Origin: Nitrobacter sp051535235 | GTDB taxonomy: Bacteria > Pseudomonadota > Alphaproteobacteria > Rhizobiales > Xanthobacteraceae | NCBI RefSeq assembly: GCF_051535235.1 | Contig: NZ_JBPPLZ010000001.1 | Span: forward strand, 124,001-188,000 | DNA length: 64,000 nucleotides | Direction of reading: 5' to 3' | Shown here: positions 52,167 through 60,648 of the stretch, piece by piece | Layout: each line of letters begins with the position of its first letter | Position numbering within the stretch: position 1 is the first letter of the stretch | Translations under genes and position numbers: made by a program | The notes under the pieces: model-generated | What the model was told of the DNA's origin: nothing | The model's database searches: none | Seen by the model: the letters and a program-made list of their open reading frames with translations, nothing else

Positions 52167-52949
52167 ATGGTTAAATTCGCGCTTCCGAGAAATTCGAAGG
52201 TCACCGGCGGCAAGACCTGGCCGAAGCCGGAAGGCGCGACGGAGACGCGCGAATTCAAGGTCTATCGCTGGAATCCCGACGACGACAATAATCCGAGCAT
52301 GGATACCTTCCATGTCGACGTCAACGAATGCGGCCCGAGGGTGCTCGACGGTCTGATCTGGATCAAGGACCATATCGACCCGACCCTGACCTTCCGACGC
52401 TCCTGCCGCGAAGGTGTGTGCGGCTCCTGCGCCATGAACATCAATGGCCAGAACACGCTGGCCTGTACCAAATCGATGCACGACATCGCCGGCGACGCGG
52501 TGAAGGTCAGTCCGCTGCCGCACCAGCCCGTGGTGAAGGACCTCGTGCCGGACCTGACGAATTTTTACGCGCAATACGCCTCGATCGAACCGTGGCTGAA
52601 GACCACGACGCCGACGCCGCAGAAGGAATGGCGGCAGAGCCGCGAGGACCGCGAGAAACTCGACGGCCTCTACGAGTGCATCCTGTGCGCCTGCTGTTCG
52701 ACGGCTTGTCCGAGCTACTGGTGGAACAGCGACCGCTTTCTCGGCCCCGCCGCGCTGCTGCAGGCAGCGCGATGGGTCAGCGATTCGCGCGACGAAGCCA
52801 CCGGCGAGCGCCTCGACTACCTCGAGGATCCGTTCCGGCTCTATCGTTGCCACACCATCCTGAATTGCACCAAGGCCTGCCCGAAGAACCTGAACCCGGC
52901 GGAGGCGATCGCCATGCTGAAGCTGAAGCTCGTCGAGCGGCAGGTCTGA
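52167..52949 (+). CDS. sdhB: succinate dehydrogenase iron-sulfur subunit
   Basis: 260 residues. [2Fe-2S] ligands in RRSCREGVCGSCAMNINGQN and [4Fe-4S]/[3Fe-4S] ligands in CILCACCSTACPSYWW and CHTILNCTKACPKNLNP. Completes complex II. Separated from sdhA by 179 bp holding a repeat, so it could be made from a processed or separate transcript. Confidence 0.97.
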   Translation: MVKFALPRNSKVTGGKTWPKPEGATETREFKVYRWNPDDDNNPSMDTFHVDVNECGPRVLDGLIWIKDHIDPTLTFRRSCREGVCGSCAMNINGQNTLACTKSMHDIAGDAVKVSPLPHQPVVKDLVPDLTNFYAQYASIEPWLKTTTPTPQKEWRQSREDREKLDGLYECILCACCSTACPSYWWNSDRFLGPAALLQAARWVSDSRDEATGERLDYLEDPFRLYRCHTILNCTKACPKNLNPAEAIAMLKLKLVERQV

Positions 52950-52982
52950 TTCCCGGCGCGATAGCGATCCGTGCGCACCGCC

Positions 52983-53411
52983 TCAATCCGTGATCACCAT
53001 GGCCCAGAAGCGCCGATAGGGCGATGACGGCTTCGCAACCGACGCGACGCCGACACGCCGCGCGCCCGGCATCTGAAGGTTGGCGCGGTGCCCGCTACTC
53101 TCGGCCCATTGCCTGATCGTTTCGGCGCAGGTGAGAAAACCGGCCGCGACATTCTCGGCCGCCAGCCGGCGATGGACCGGCGCGATCCGGATGAAGAAGT
53201 TGCCATTCACGTTATGGCTGACCGTTTCCGCCCGAGCCATCGCTGCGGCCTGTTGTCGCGCGATCCGATCGAGTGCTGCATCGGCGCGAACGGCTGACAG
53301 CCCATGCGCGCGACGATAAGCGCTGATCGCGGATGCGCAGCCGCCCGCATGAGCCGAGCTGTTCGCGATCATGGCCAACATTGCGACAGCAGCCAGTGAA
53401 ACGGTTCTCAT
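52983..53411 (-). CDS. exported CAP-domain protein
   Basis: 142 residues from ATG 53411, with GAGG upstream; signal peptide ending SSAHAG. CAP core: SAYRRAHGLSAVRADAALDRIARQQ, VSHNVNGNFFIRI, AAENVAAGFLTCAETIRQWAESSGHRANLQM. Second CAP protein of the window (see 32332), but not lipidated. Function unknown. Confidence 0.82.
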   Translation of the reverse strand: MRTVSLAAVAMLAMIANSSAHAGGCASAISAYRRAHGLSAVRADAALDRIARQQAAAMARAETVSHNVNGNFFIRIAPVHRRLAAENVAAGFLTCAETIRQWAESSGHRANLQMPGARRVGVASVAKPSSPYRRFWAMVITD

Positions 53412-53474
53412 GCAAAGCACCTCATCAGGTTCCATTGTGCGCAACGTCCGGTCGGCAACGCCGCAACGGCTTGC

Positions 53475-53499
53475 GGAACATCACGCCTCATCGGCCGTT
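53475..53499 (+). promoter_or_regulatory. EcfG-type promoter (GGAAC-16-CGTT)
   Basis: GGAAC at 53475-53479, CGTT at 53496-53499, 16 nt between: a full match to the general-stress consensus. Lies 98 bp before the Pro-rich gene at 53597. Confidence 0.75.
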
Positions 53500-53596
53500 A
53501 GGTCCGCAAGAGATCCCGATCCTCGACGGTCATGGGAACGGCGATTACGGCCCCCACTGACAAGGGCCTCTGTCAGCCTCTGAATGGAGACACGCG

Positions 53597-53833
53597 ATGG
53601 ATGTTCAACCGACGGAAGTGCCGCCCGTCAAGCCGGGCCGTCCGACGGAGCCACCCCGCGAAGATCCGCCTGGAAGTCCGCAGCCTGGTCCCGACATTCC
53701 CCCGCCAGTGCACGAGCCGAACTCGCCGCCCCCACCTCCGCGAGAATTGCCGGGCCAGATACCGGAGGAATTGCCGACACAAACTCCCCCGACTCCGCCC
53801 GCGCAACCTCCTGCGACCGATATGCTCAAGTAG
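53597..53833 (+). CDS. small proline-rich protein, likely general-stress regulon
   Basis: 78 residues, about one third or more proline, with no hydrophobic stretch; contains SPPPPPRELPGQIPEELP. Expected to be disordered. GGAGA lies 6 nt before the ATG. Competing frames on both strands are shadows; this one is preferred because of the ribosome-binding site and the EcfG promoter. No family name. Confidence 0.6.
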   Translation: MDVQPTEVPPVKPGRPTEPPREDPPGSPQPGPDIPPPVHEPNSPPPPPRELPGQIPEELPTQTPPTPPAQPPATDMLK

Positions 53834-54043
53834 CTGCTGATGACTCGCTCCAGATGACGCATGATCTGAATGCAGCGTGAATTCCGCACGCTTTTTATAG
53901 AACACATCTGAAAATAAATCAGTCCGCGCTGCGGATCGCTGCCACATTACAGCCTTATCGCTATTCGTTGATCACGCTCCCGTCACCATCGGCCAGCAAG
54001 CTTTGCGCTCGTTGCCGAAACTTTTGTTGGGATAAAGATTGTC

Positions 54044-55960
54044 ATGACGAACTTTCGCCTGGTCCTGCTGGCCACGTCGGCTCTCACTGTCGCGTCGTTG
54101 ACGCCGCCGCCGTCACACGCGCAATCCGCGCCGGTCCAACTCGCGCAGGCTTCAGCGCCGGCCGAACAGGGCGAGGGCGAGGGCGAGCGACGACGGAAAG
54201 GACCGCCTCCAAACGCCGCACCGACTCGTCAAGCGCCATCAGGTGCTCCGGCGCGGCCCGCTCAACCGCCTCATGCAGAGCCGCAAAGGACCGCGCCGAC
54301 TCCGCCCGCTGCTGCCCGGCCTGCTCCGCCGCCGCATGTCGCGCCGCCCGCGGCCGAGCGGCCAAGGCCGGTGACGCCACCGTCGCACGCAACGCCTCCA
54401 GCCGAGCCGCGAGCCGCACCTGCGCCGCAGCCCCCGACTCCTCCAGCAGCACCGAAGCCTCCTGCGCCGCCAACCGCCGCGCCCTCCTCTCCATCAAAGG
54501 GCGCGCCGCCGCCGGCTGCAGCAAGACCGGCCCCGGCGCCTGCTCCGACCGCGCAACCGCAAACCACGCCGCCTGCCAATGCGGAGCCAGGCGCGACCAG
54601 GCGCGGCGAGGGAGGCCGTGGTGGACCCGGAGGACGCGAGCATACCGGACCTGGTGAACGCGGCGGTCCGCCGAATGGTCGCGGGGGCCAACGTGGCGGC
54701 ACAGCGCCGGCGCAAACGACCCCGACGCCCAACGCGGTCGCACCAACCACGCCGACGTCGCCCCGCGAAGTCCCGGCCGCGCCGTCTGCGCCGGCGGGTT
54801 CAGCCCCGACCACGACGCCGCGCGGCGCCGCGGTGCCGAACGGGACCAAGGCGGAACATGCGCCCTCCACTCCCGGCGGTCAGACCGCGCTGCCGGCCGG
54901 TGCACCGGTCCCCCGTCACGGGCCGCCCACCGTCACAACCCCGCTGCCGCCACCGCCCTCGAGCGCTCAGGACCTGCGACCGATCGCGCCAAACGCGGCA
55001 CGGCAAGGGCCACGCAACATCGATGCGTTCCGCTCCGAGCGGCGCGAGACGCAGCAGGGTGGCCGCACCGTCATCACCGAACCGGGCCGCGTCATCGTGC
55101 GCGATCCGAGCGGGCAATCTTTCATCCGGCACAACGAGGAAGATCGCTTCCGCTATGGCGCGCGCGATATCCGGCAAGAGCGCGTCGGCAACGATACCCG
55201 CACCGTCGTGGTGCGGCCGGACGGCACGCAGATCATCACGATCGATGACCGCGATGGCCGGATGCTGCGGCGAATTCGCCGCGATCAGCGCGGCCACGAA
55301 GTGATCATCATCGACAACAGCCGTGGCTACGGTGGCGTCGGGGCAGGCGTCGCCGCGGGCGTGGTGGCCGGGGCGATCGGAGGCTATTTCGTCTCGCTGC
55401 CGCCGCCGCGCATCGGAATTCCGCGCGACCGCTACATCGTCGAGGCCGAAGATGCGCCGCCGGAGGTGATCTACGATACGCTGCTGGCGCCGCCGGTAGA
55501 ACCGATCGAGCGCGCCTATACGCTCGATGAAGTCCGCTACAGCCCGATGGTGCGCGCGCGGATGCCGAGTATCGATCTCGACACCATCAACTTCGAAACC
55601 GGATCGTGGGACATCGGTCCCGATCAGGCGTCGAAACTGCGGGTGATCGCCGACGGCATCAACCGCGCGATTTCGCGCAATCCAAGCGAGGTGTTCCTGA
55701 TCGAGGGCCATACCGATGCGGTGGGCAACGACGTCGACAACCTGTCGCTGTCGGACCGCCGCGCGCAATCTGCCGCCGAGTTGCTGACCCAGCAATTCCA
55801 GGTGCCGCCGGAGAATCTGGTGACGCAGGGTTACGGCGAACAGAACCTGAAGGTGCAGACCGATGGTCCGTCGCGGGAGAACCGGCGCGTCACCGTGCGC
55901 CGCATCACGCCGCTCCTGAACGGCGGAACGGCCTCAGCCGCCCCGCCACCGCCGCGCTGA
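54044..55960 (+). CDS. OmpA-family envelope protein with a long Pro/Ala-rich region
   Basis: 638 residues. Signal peptide ending SHAQSAP. Residues about 30-320 are Pro/Ala/Gly-rich and surely disordered. A middle section (about 330-440) contains TVVVRPDGTQIITIDDRDGR, followed by a glycine-rich hydrophobic segment (GAGVAAGVVAGAIGGYF). The C-terminal OmpA domain (about 510-620) has INFETGSWDIGPDQASKL, FLIEGHTDAVGND and LSDRRAQSAAELL, which binds peptidoglycan. Probably ties the envelope to the cell wall across the periplasm. Confidence 0.82.
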   Translation: MTNFRLVLLATSALTVASLTPPPSHAQSAPVQLAQASAPAEQGEGEGERRRKGPPPNAAPTRQAPSGAPARPAQPPHAEPQRTAPTPPAAARPAPPPHVAPPAAERPRPVTPPSHATPPAEPRAAPAPQPPTPPAAPKPPAPPTAAPSSPSKGAPPPAAARPAPAPAPTAQPQTTPPANAEPGATRRGEGGRGGPGGREHTGPGERGGPPNGRGGQRGGTAPAQTTPTPNAVAPTTPTSPREVPAAPSAPAGSAPTTTPRGAAVPNGTKAEHAPSTPGGQTALPAGAPVPRHGPPTVTTPLPPPPSSAQDLRPIAPNAARQGPRNIDAFRSERRETQQGGRTVITEPGRVIVRDPSGQSFIRHNEEDRFRYGARDIRQERVGNDTRTVVVRPDGTQIITIDDRDGRMLRRIRRDQRGHEVIIIDNSRGYGGVGAGVAAGVVAGAIGGYFVSLPPPRIGIPRDRYIVEAEDAPPEVIYDTLLAPPVEPIERAYTLDEVRYSPMVRARMPSIDLDTINFETGSWDIGPDQASKLRVIADGINRAISRNPSEVFLIEGHTDAVGNDVDNLSLSDRRAQSAAELLTQQFQVPPENLVTQGYGEQNLKVQTDGPSRENRRVTVRRITPLLNGGTASAAPPPPR

Positions 55961-55978
55961 TACGCGGTTTACGAACGC

Positions 55979-56009
55979 AAATGGCCGGGAGCGATCCCGG
56001 CCATTTTGT
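55979..56009 (+). terminator. terminator of the OmpA-family gene
   Basis: Stem AAATGGCCGGGA (55979-55990) / TCCCGGCCATTT (55995-56006), 4-nt loop, then TTGTTAT-like T-rich DNA. 19 bp past the stop codon. Confidence 0.85.
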
Positions 56010-56079
56010 TATGCTATTATCTTTTCGCCGCTGTCAGAATTTGATCAAGACGTGAGGCGTCATCGTCCGCGAAAGCGAA

Positions 56080-56211
56080 CTCCCTCTCCCGTGGGAGAGG
56101 GTTGGGGTGAGGGGTTTCGACTTATCTATGGGGTATGCCCCCTCACCCGGATTGCTCGGCGACGCATTCGCGCGCCAGAGCAATCCGACCTCTCCCCATG
56201 GGAGAGGTGAA
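56080..56211. repeat. CTCTCCC...CCTCACCCGG repeat, copy 2
   Basis: Includes CCCTCTCCCGTGGGAGAGG, CCCCTCACCCGGATTGCTCG and GACCTCTCCCCATGGGAGAGGTG hairpins. Same family as 45235-45302, in a longer form. Between convergent genes. Confidence 0.75.
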
Positions 56212-56265
56212 GAGAATTGCCCAATCCATCTCGTAGAGTAGCAGATCCTATGTCCTGAGCTGCTG

Positions 56266-57495
56266 TTACAGCCCCAGCTTCTTTCTGCGCTGGCCGAGCG
56301 TGCGCAACCTCAGCGCGTTGAGCTTGATGAAACCGGCCGCATCGCGGTGATCGTAGGCCACCGCCCCTTCCTCGAAGGTGACGAGGTCCTGATCGTACAG
56401 CGAGTACCTGCTGTCGCGACCGACGAGGATGACGTTGCCCTTGTAGAGTTTGAGCCGCACCTGGCCGGTGACATAGTGCTGGCTCTGGTCGATCGCGGCC
56501 TGCAGCATCTCGCGCTCCGGCGAGAACCAGAAGCCGTTATAGATCAGCTCGGCATATTTCGGCATCAGTTCATCCTTCAGATGCGCCGCGCCGCGATCGA
56601 GCGTGATCTGCTCGATGCCGCGATGCGCGACGAGAAGAATGGTGCCGCCCGGCGTCTCGTACATGCCGCGTGACTTCATGCCGACGAAACGATTCTCGAC
56701 CAGGTCGAGCCGGCCGATGCCGTTGGCGCGGCCGAGTCCGTTCAGCTTCGCGAGCAGTGTGGCGGGAGACATTTTTTTGCCGTCGATGGCAACGGCATCG
56801 CCCTGCTCGAAATCGATCGTGATGTAGGTCGGCTGGTCCGGCGCGGCCTGCGGATCGATGGTGCGCGAATACACGTAGTCCGGCACTTCCTGCGCCGGGT
56901 CTTCCAGCACCTTGCCCTCGCTGGATGCGTGCAAGAGGTTGGCGTCGACCGAGAACGGCGCTTCGCCGCGCTTGTCCCTGGCGATCGGGATCTGATGCTG
57001 TTCGGCGAAGGCGATCAGTTGCTCTCGGGAGCGCAAATCCCATTCGCGCCACGGCGCGATGATGGTGATGTCGGGCTTCAGCGCGTAATAGCCGAGTTCG
57101 AAGCGAACCTGATCGTTGCCCTTGCCGGTCGCGCCGTGCGCGACCGCATCGGCCCCGACTTTCTCGGCGATCTCGATCTGCTTTTTCGCAATCAGCGGTC
57201 GCGCGATCGAGGTGCCCAAGAGATACTGGCCCTCATAGACCGCGTTGGCGCGAAACATCGGGAACACATAGTCGCGGACGAATTCCTCGCGCAAATCCTC
57301 GATGAAAATGTTCGCGTCCTTGATGCCGAGCAACTGCGCCTTCTTGCGCGCCGGCTCAAGCTCCTCGCCCTGACCGAGATCTGCCGTGAAGGTCACGACC
57401 TCGGCGCCATAGGTGGTCTGCAACCATTTCAAGATAATCGAGGTATCGAGCCCGCCCGAATAGGCGAGCACCACCTTCTTCACCTTCTTGCTCAT
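56266..57495 (-). CDS. argG: argininosuccinate synthase
   Basis: Joins citrulline and aspartate in arginine synthesis. 409 residues from ATG 57495 (MSKKVKKVVLAYSGGLDTS), with AGGA upstream. ATP-binding PP-loop AYSGGLDTS at 10-18; further stretches AHGATGKGNDQVRFE and TPGGTILLVAHRGIEQ. Not near other arg genes. Confidence 0.97.
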   Translation of the reverse strand: MSKKVKKVVLAYSGGLDTSIILKWLQTTYGAEVVTFTADLGQGEELEPARKKAQLLGIKDANIFIEDLREEFVRDYVFPMFRANAVYEGQYLLGTSIARPLIAKKQIEIAEKVGADAVAHGATGKGNDQVRFELGYYALKPDITIIAPWREWDLRSREQLIAFAEQHQIPIARDKRGEAPFSVDANLLHASSEGKVLEDPAQEVPDYVYSRTIDPQAAPDQPTYITIDFEQGDAVAIDGKKMSPATLLAKLNGLGRANGIGRLDLVENRFVGMKSRGMYETPGGTILLVAHRGIEQITLDRGAAHLKDELMPKYAELIYNGFWFSPEREMLQAAIDQSQHYVTGQVRLKLYKGNVILVGRDSRYSLYDQDLVTFEEGAVAYDHRDAAGFIKLNALRLRTLGQRRKKLGL

Positions 57496-57571
57496 GAAAA
57501 TCCTGTGGGATGACTTGAATTCGGCGGGACTATAGGCGGAACCGGACCTCGTGCAAGGTCCCTTGGACGCT

Positions 57572-58360
57572 TCAGAGCGGCTTCTCCGGCACAGGCACCG
57601 GGCCGACATCGCGGCCCCGCCATCGCTGCCGCATCCGATAGCCGGGCCAGGCGAAGCGCGTCAGCGCGGCATCGATCTCGGCGTCGCTTTTGCGCGTCGA
57701 CGGCCAGCGATAGACGTAGCCATGAACCAGCCAGATCACCAGGAACGCCACCAGACCGGCGGTCGCCACGTCGGTGAAGAAATGACCGCCGAACGCCATC
57801 CGCAGCACACTGGTAACGACGCCGAACGTGACCGCGCCCGCATAGGCCAGCGGCCGCCACACCGGCGGCGTCAGCGCGGCCGGCGCCAGGGTCCAGAACG
57901 CGGTCGCGCCCTCGCCGGAGAAAAACGAACAATTCCGGCCGCACTCGCCGCGCGGGTCCCACCACGCCATGAATTTCCACGGGCCGTTGAATTCCGTCAC
58001 CATCACCGGACGCGGCCGTCCCCAATGGCTCTTGAACGTCAGGTTGGTCAGGATGCCCGCGCTGAGCAGCATGGTGATCAACAGGAACGTCACGGTCCGG
58101 CCCGACATCAGCAGCGGACGATCCGGGCGGAACATCTTCACGGCCAGCGCGACGATCGCGGGCAACGCGAACGCCCACGCCACCCACATCGCGGCGTTGC
58201 GCGCAAACGAGGCCAGCGCGTCGGCCTTGAGCGGAAAGGTCCTGGTCGCGGGATCGTAGAACAGCGCGGCAAGCTGCAGATCATATTCGGGATGAATCCC
58301 GAACACGATCCCGATTACGAGCGCGAGCCCGAGCGCAACGATCAATCCGGCGCGGTTCAT
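57572..58360 (-). CDS. PAP2-family membrane phosphatase (LpxE-like)
   Basis: 262 residues with about six helices. PAP2 motifs: KSHWGRPRP (motif 1), SFFSGEGATAF (motif 2) and SVLRMAFGGHFFTDV (motif 3). The acid/base His normally in PSGH is Glu here, a change I have seen in related alphaproteobacterial phosphatases. Start ATG 58360 lies only 13 bp from repeat copy C, so the promoter is in or beyond the repeat. Likely acts on a lipid phosphate. Confidence 0.82.
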   Translation of the reverse strand: MNRAGLIVALGLALVIGIVFGIHPEYDLQLAALFYDPATRTFPLKADALASFARNAAMWVAWAFALPAIVALAVKMFRPDRPLLMSGRTVTFLLITMLLSAGILTNLTFKSHWGRPRPVMVTEFNGPWKFMAWWDPRGECGRNCSFFSGEGATAFWTLAPAALTPPVWRPLAYAGAVTFGVVTSVLRMAFGGHFFTDVATAGLVAFLVIWLVHGYVYRWPSTRKSDAEIDAALTRFAWPGYRMRQRWRGRDVGPVPVPEKPL

Positions 58361-58373
58361 GACGCGCGGTTTA

Positions 58374-58477
58374 GCGCATGATCCCGAAAAGTGGAAAACC
58401 GGTTTTCGGATAGGATCATGCTCAATCAAAAGGATAAGGCTAGAGTCTGATTCAACGCAGTTGAACCAGACTCTAGC
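58374..58477. repeat. two-hairpin dispersed repeat, family I copy C
   Basis: GCATGATCCCGAAAAGTGG, GGTTTTCGGATAGGATCATGC, AATCAAAAGGA, then TAGAGTCTGATTCAAC/GTTGAACCAGACTCTA. The most complete of the three copies. Confidence 0.92.
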
Positions 58478-58509
58478 CGACGGCGAGGGACATGAAAAGC
58501 CCGCACGAC

Positions 58510-58992
58510 TCAAGTCCGCACCGGCGGATCGGGCGACCGGGGGCTGCGTGGTGGCTGCCGCCACGCGCCGGCATTGCGGCCGGCGATCAGCCAATAGGTG
58601 AAGCCCGCCATGACCCCGGCGCCCGTCATGATTTCGAGGTGGCGGCGCACGATGCCTTCGAAATGCATGGTCGCCGGGTCGAACGGAATCAGGCCGAGAT
58701 AGCAGGCGGCGCCGCAGATCGCGCCGCCGACGGCGTAGGCCACTATGCCGCGGATATAAAACGCTTCGGTGATGAGAACCAGGATCATCGCCGGCACCAG
58801 AGCGAAGCCGCTGACGAAGATGAAGCCGAAACCGAGCACGATGTTGAGCGTATCGGGGTCGGGTGACTCGATGCCAAGGTCAGTGAACTCGGGATAGAGC
58901 AATGCAAGCACAACGATCATTCCGGCCACGAAGCAGGCAGCCAGAAATCCGAACAGGATCACGAACAGCCGGCCGATCAGGGACATGACCAT
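58510..58992 (-). CDS. small integral membrane protein of unknown function
   Basis: 160 residues with four predicted helices (starting LIGRLFVILFGFLAACFVAG) and a Pro/Arg-rich cytoplasmic tail (RQPPRSPRSPDPPVRT). ATG 58992 or 58986 could start it. Lies upstream of the PAP2 gene on the same strand, with repeat copy C between. No named family. Confidence 0.7.
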   Translation of the reverse strand: MVMSLIGRLFVILFGFLAACFVAGMIVVLALLYPEFTDLGIESPDPDTLNIVLGFGFIFVSGFALVPAMILVLITEAFYIRGIVAYAVGGAICGAACYLGLIPFDPATMHFEGIVRRHLEIMTGAGVMAGFTYWLIAGRNAGAWRQPPRSPRSPDPPVRT

Positions 58993-59068
58993 GCCTGCCT
59001 GATGTCGCTGCCATTCCTCGAGACTCGTCGAGAGGGTGTGCTTCTCTGAAGCAAACGGGAATCTGAGC

Positions 59069-59204
59069 CGTCATCGTCCGCCAACGGGTCCGGCTTCGCC
59101 GGCCCGATGACGGACTCGGCGGACGATCCAGTATTCGAAGCCAATGCGATGAAACCGGACACCAGCCGAGAATACTGGATACTTCGCTTTCGCGGACGAT
59201 GACG
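59069..59204. repeat. dispersed palindromic repeat, family IV copy 2
   Basis: Outer arms CGTCATCGTCCGC (59069-59081) and GCGGACGATGACG (59192-59204) with inner CCAGTATTC/GAATACTGG and a GGCTTCGCCGGCC hairpin. Between rlmN and the small membrane protein gene. Confidence 0.8.
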
Positions 59205-59240
59205 GTTTACGTGCGGCTGTCCGGTCAAATGACGCACGCC

Positions 59241-60527
59241 TCAATCCGTCATCGCCATGGCGCGAAGCGCCTGACGCTCGCGGGCCGACAGTTTTTCGGT
59301 TTCGGACTTGAGCTGCCCGCAGGCGGCCAGAATATCGCGGCCGCGCGGCGTGCGCACCGGCGAGGAGTATCCGGCGTTGAAAATGTATTCGGAAAATTTC
59401 TCGATCTGATCCCAGTCCGAGCATTCATAACGCGTTCCGGGCCATGGATTGAATGGGATCAGGTTGATCTTGGCGTGGATGCCCTTGAGCAGCTTCACCA
59501 GCAGTTTGGCGTCGTCGAGCGAGTCGTTGACGCCCTTCAGCATCACATATTCGAACGTGATCCGCTTGGCGTTGGAGGCCGCGGGATAATCGCGGCACGC
59601 CTGCATCAACTCCGCGATCGGATATTTGCGGTTCAGCGGAACGAGTTCGTTGCGCAACTCGTCGCGCACCGCATGCAGCGAGATCGCCAGCATCACGCCG
59701 ATCTCCTCGCCGGTGCGGATGATGTTCGGCACCACGCCCGACGTCGACAGCGTGATGCGGCGTTTCGAGATGCCGATGCCTTCGTTGTCGGCGACGATCA
59801 AAAGCGCGTCGCGCACGGCGTCGAAATTGTAGAGCGGTTCGCCCATCCCCATCATCACGATGTTGGTGACAAGGCGGTGGGTCTTCTCCTCTCCCGGGGG
59901 CGAGGACACCGAAGAAGGCCAGTCGTTCAGCCGGTCACGCGCGACCACGATCTGGCCGACGATCTCACCTGCCGTGAGATTGCGCACCAGACGCTGGGTG
60001 CCGGTGTGGCAGAAGGAGCAGTTCAGCGTACAGCCCACCTGCGAGGAGACGCACAGCGTGCCACGATCGGTCTCGGGAATGTAGACGCATTCGACTTCGT
60101 GCGGCTTTTCGAGATTGTTGCCGCTCGGCAGCCGCAGCAGCCATTTCCGGGTTCCGTCATTGGAAATCTGCTCGGCGACGACTTCCGGCCGATCGACCGT
60201 GACGTGCTTTTCCAGCTCGGCGCGCATGTCCTTCGAGACGCTGGTCATCTCGCCGAACGTCCTCGCGCCGCGGACATACATCCAGTGCCAGAGTTGCTGG
60301 ACCCGCATCCGGCGCTGCGCCGGCGCAACGCCGACGGCGGCTAGGTATTCAGATATCTGCGCGCGTGACAGGCCGATCAGCGACGGCTTCGCCGGCGGCA
60401 CATAGGTTTCAAGCGGGGTTTTCTCAAGCGCGCCGTCGGCGGGCAGCATTCCGCGCGCGCCCGGCACGCCCGCCGCAGCGGCGGTTTCGGTCGGAACGGC
60501 ACTCAGGTTGCGGGAGGGTTCGCTCAT
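59241..60527 (-). CDS. rlmN: dual-specificity RNA methyltransferase RlmN
   Basis: Radical-SAM enzyme methylating A2503 of 23S rRNA and A37 of some tRNAs. 428 residues from ATG 60527 (MSEPSRNLSAVP), with an alternative ATG four codons earlier. The cluster motif GCTLNCSFCHTG, GMGEPLYNFD, STSGVVPNI and the catalytic Cys in STACGQLKS-like AACGQLKSE are present. The 60-residue N-terminal extension is Pro/Ala-rich. Confidence 0.95.
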   Translation of the reverse strand: MSEPSRNLSAVPTETAAAAGVPGARGMLPADGALEKTPLETYVPPAKPSLIGLSRAQISEYLAAVGVAPAQRRMRVQQLWHWMYVRGARTFGEMTSVSKDMRAELEKHVTVDRPEVVAEQISNDGTRKWLLRLPSGNNLEKPHEVECVYIPETDRGTLCVSSQVGCTLNCSFCHTGTQRLVRNLTAGEIVGQIVVARDRLNDWPSSVSSPPGEEKTHRLVTNIVMMGMGEPLYNFDAVRDALLIVADNEGIGISKRRITLSTSGVVPNIIRTGEEIGVMLAISLHAVRDELRNELVPLNRKYPIAELMQACRDYPAASNAKRITFEYVMLKGVNDSLDDAKLLVKLLKGIHAKINLIPFNPWPGTRYECSDWDQIEKFSEYIFNAGYSSPVRTPRGRDILAACGQLKSETEKLSARERQALRAMAMTD

Positions 60528-60648
60528 GCCGCATGACATAAGCCTTTCACGGCTCGCTGAAAAGCGGGCAAATGTTCCCGGCCGCAGAACGTGGATTCGG
60601 GCTCGACCAGCTTTTCCGCGTCATTTGCGAAGAACGCAAATGAGCGAG

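Larger units (their letters stand above)
55961..56265. other. intergenic region between OmpA-like and argG genes
   Basis: Holds the terminator at 55979-56009 and the repeat at 56080-56211; nothing else seen. Confidence 0.5.

Noticed and set aside
54084..54905. long frames on both strands over the Pro/Ala tract of the OmpA-like gene
   Set aside because: Repetitive GC-rich codons leave all frames open; only the frame with a signal peptide and OmpA domain is supported.
22988..58477. the family I, II and III repeats as a CRISPR array or insertion sequences
   Set aside because: Copies are far apart, have no spacers, no transposase and no target-site duplications that I can see.
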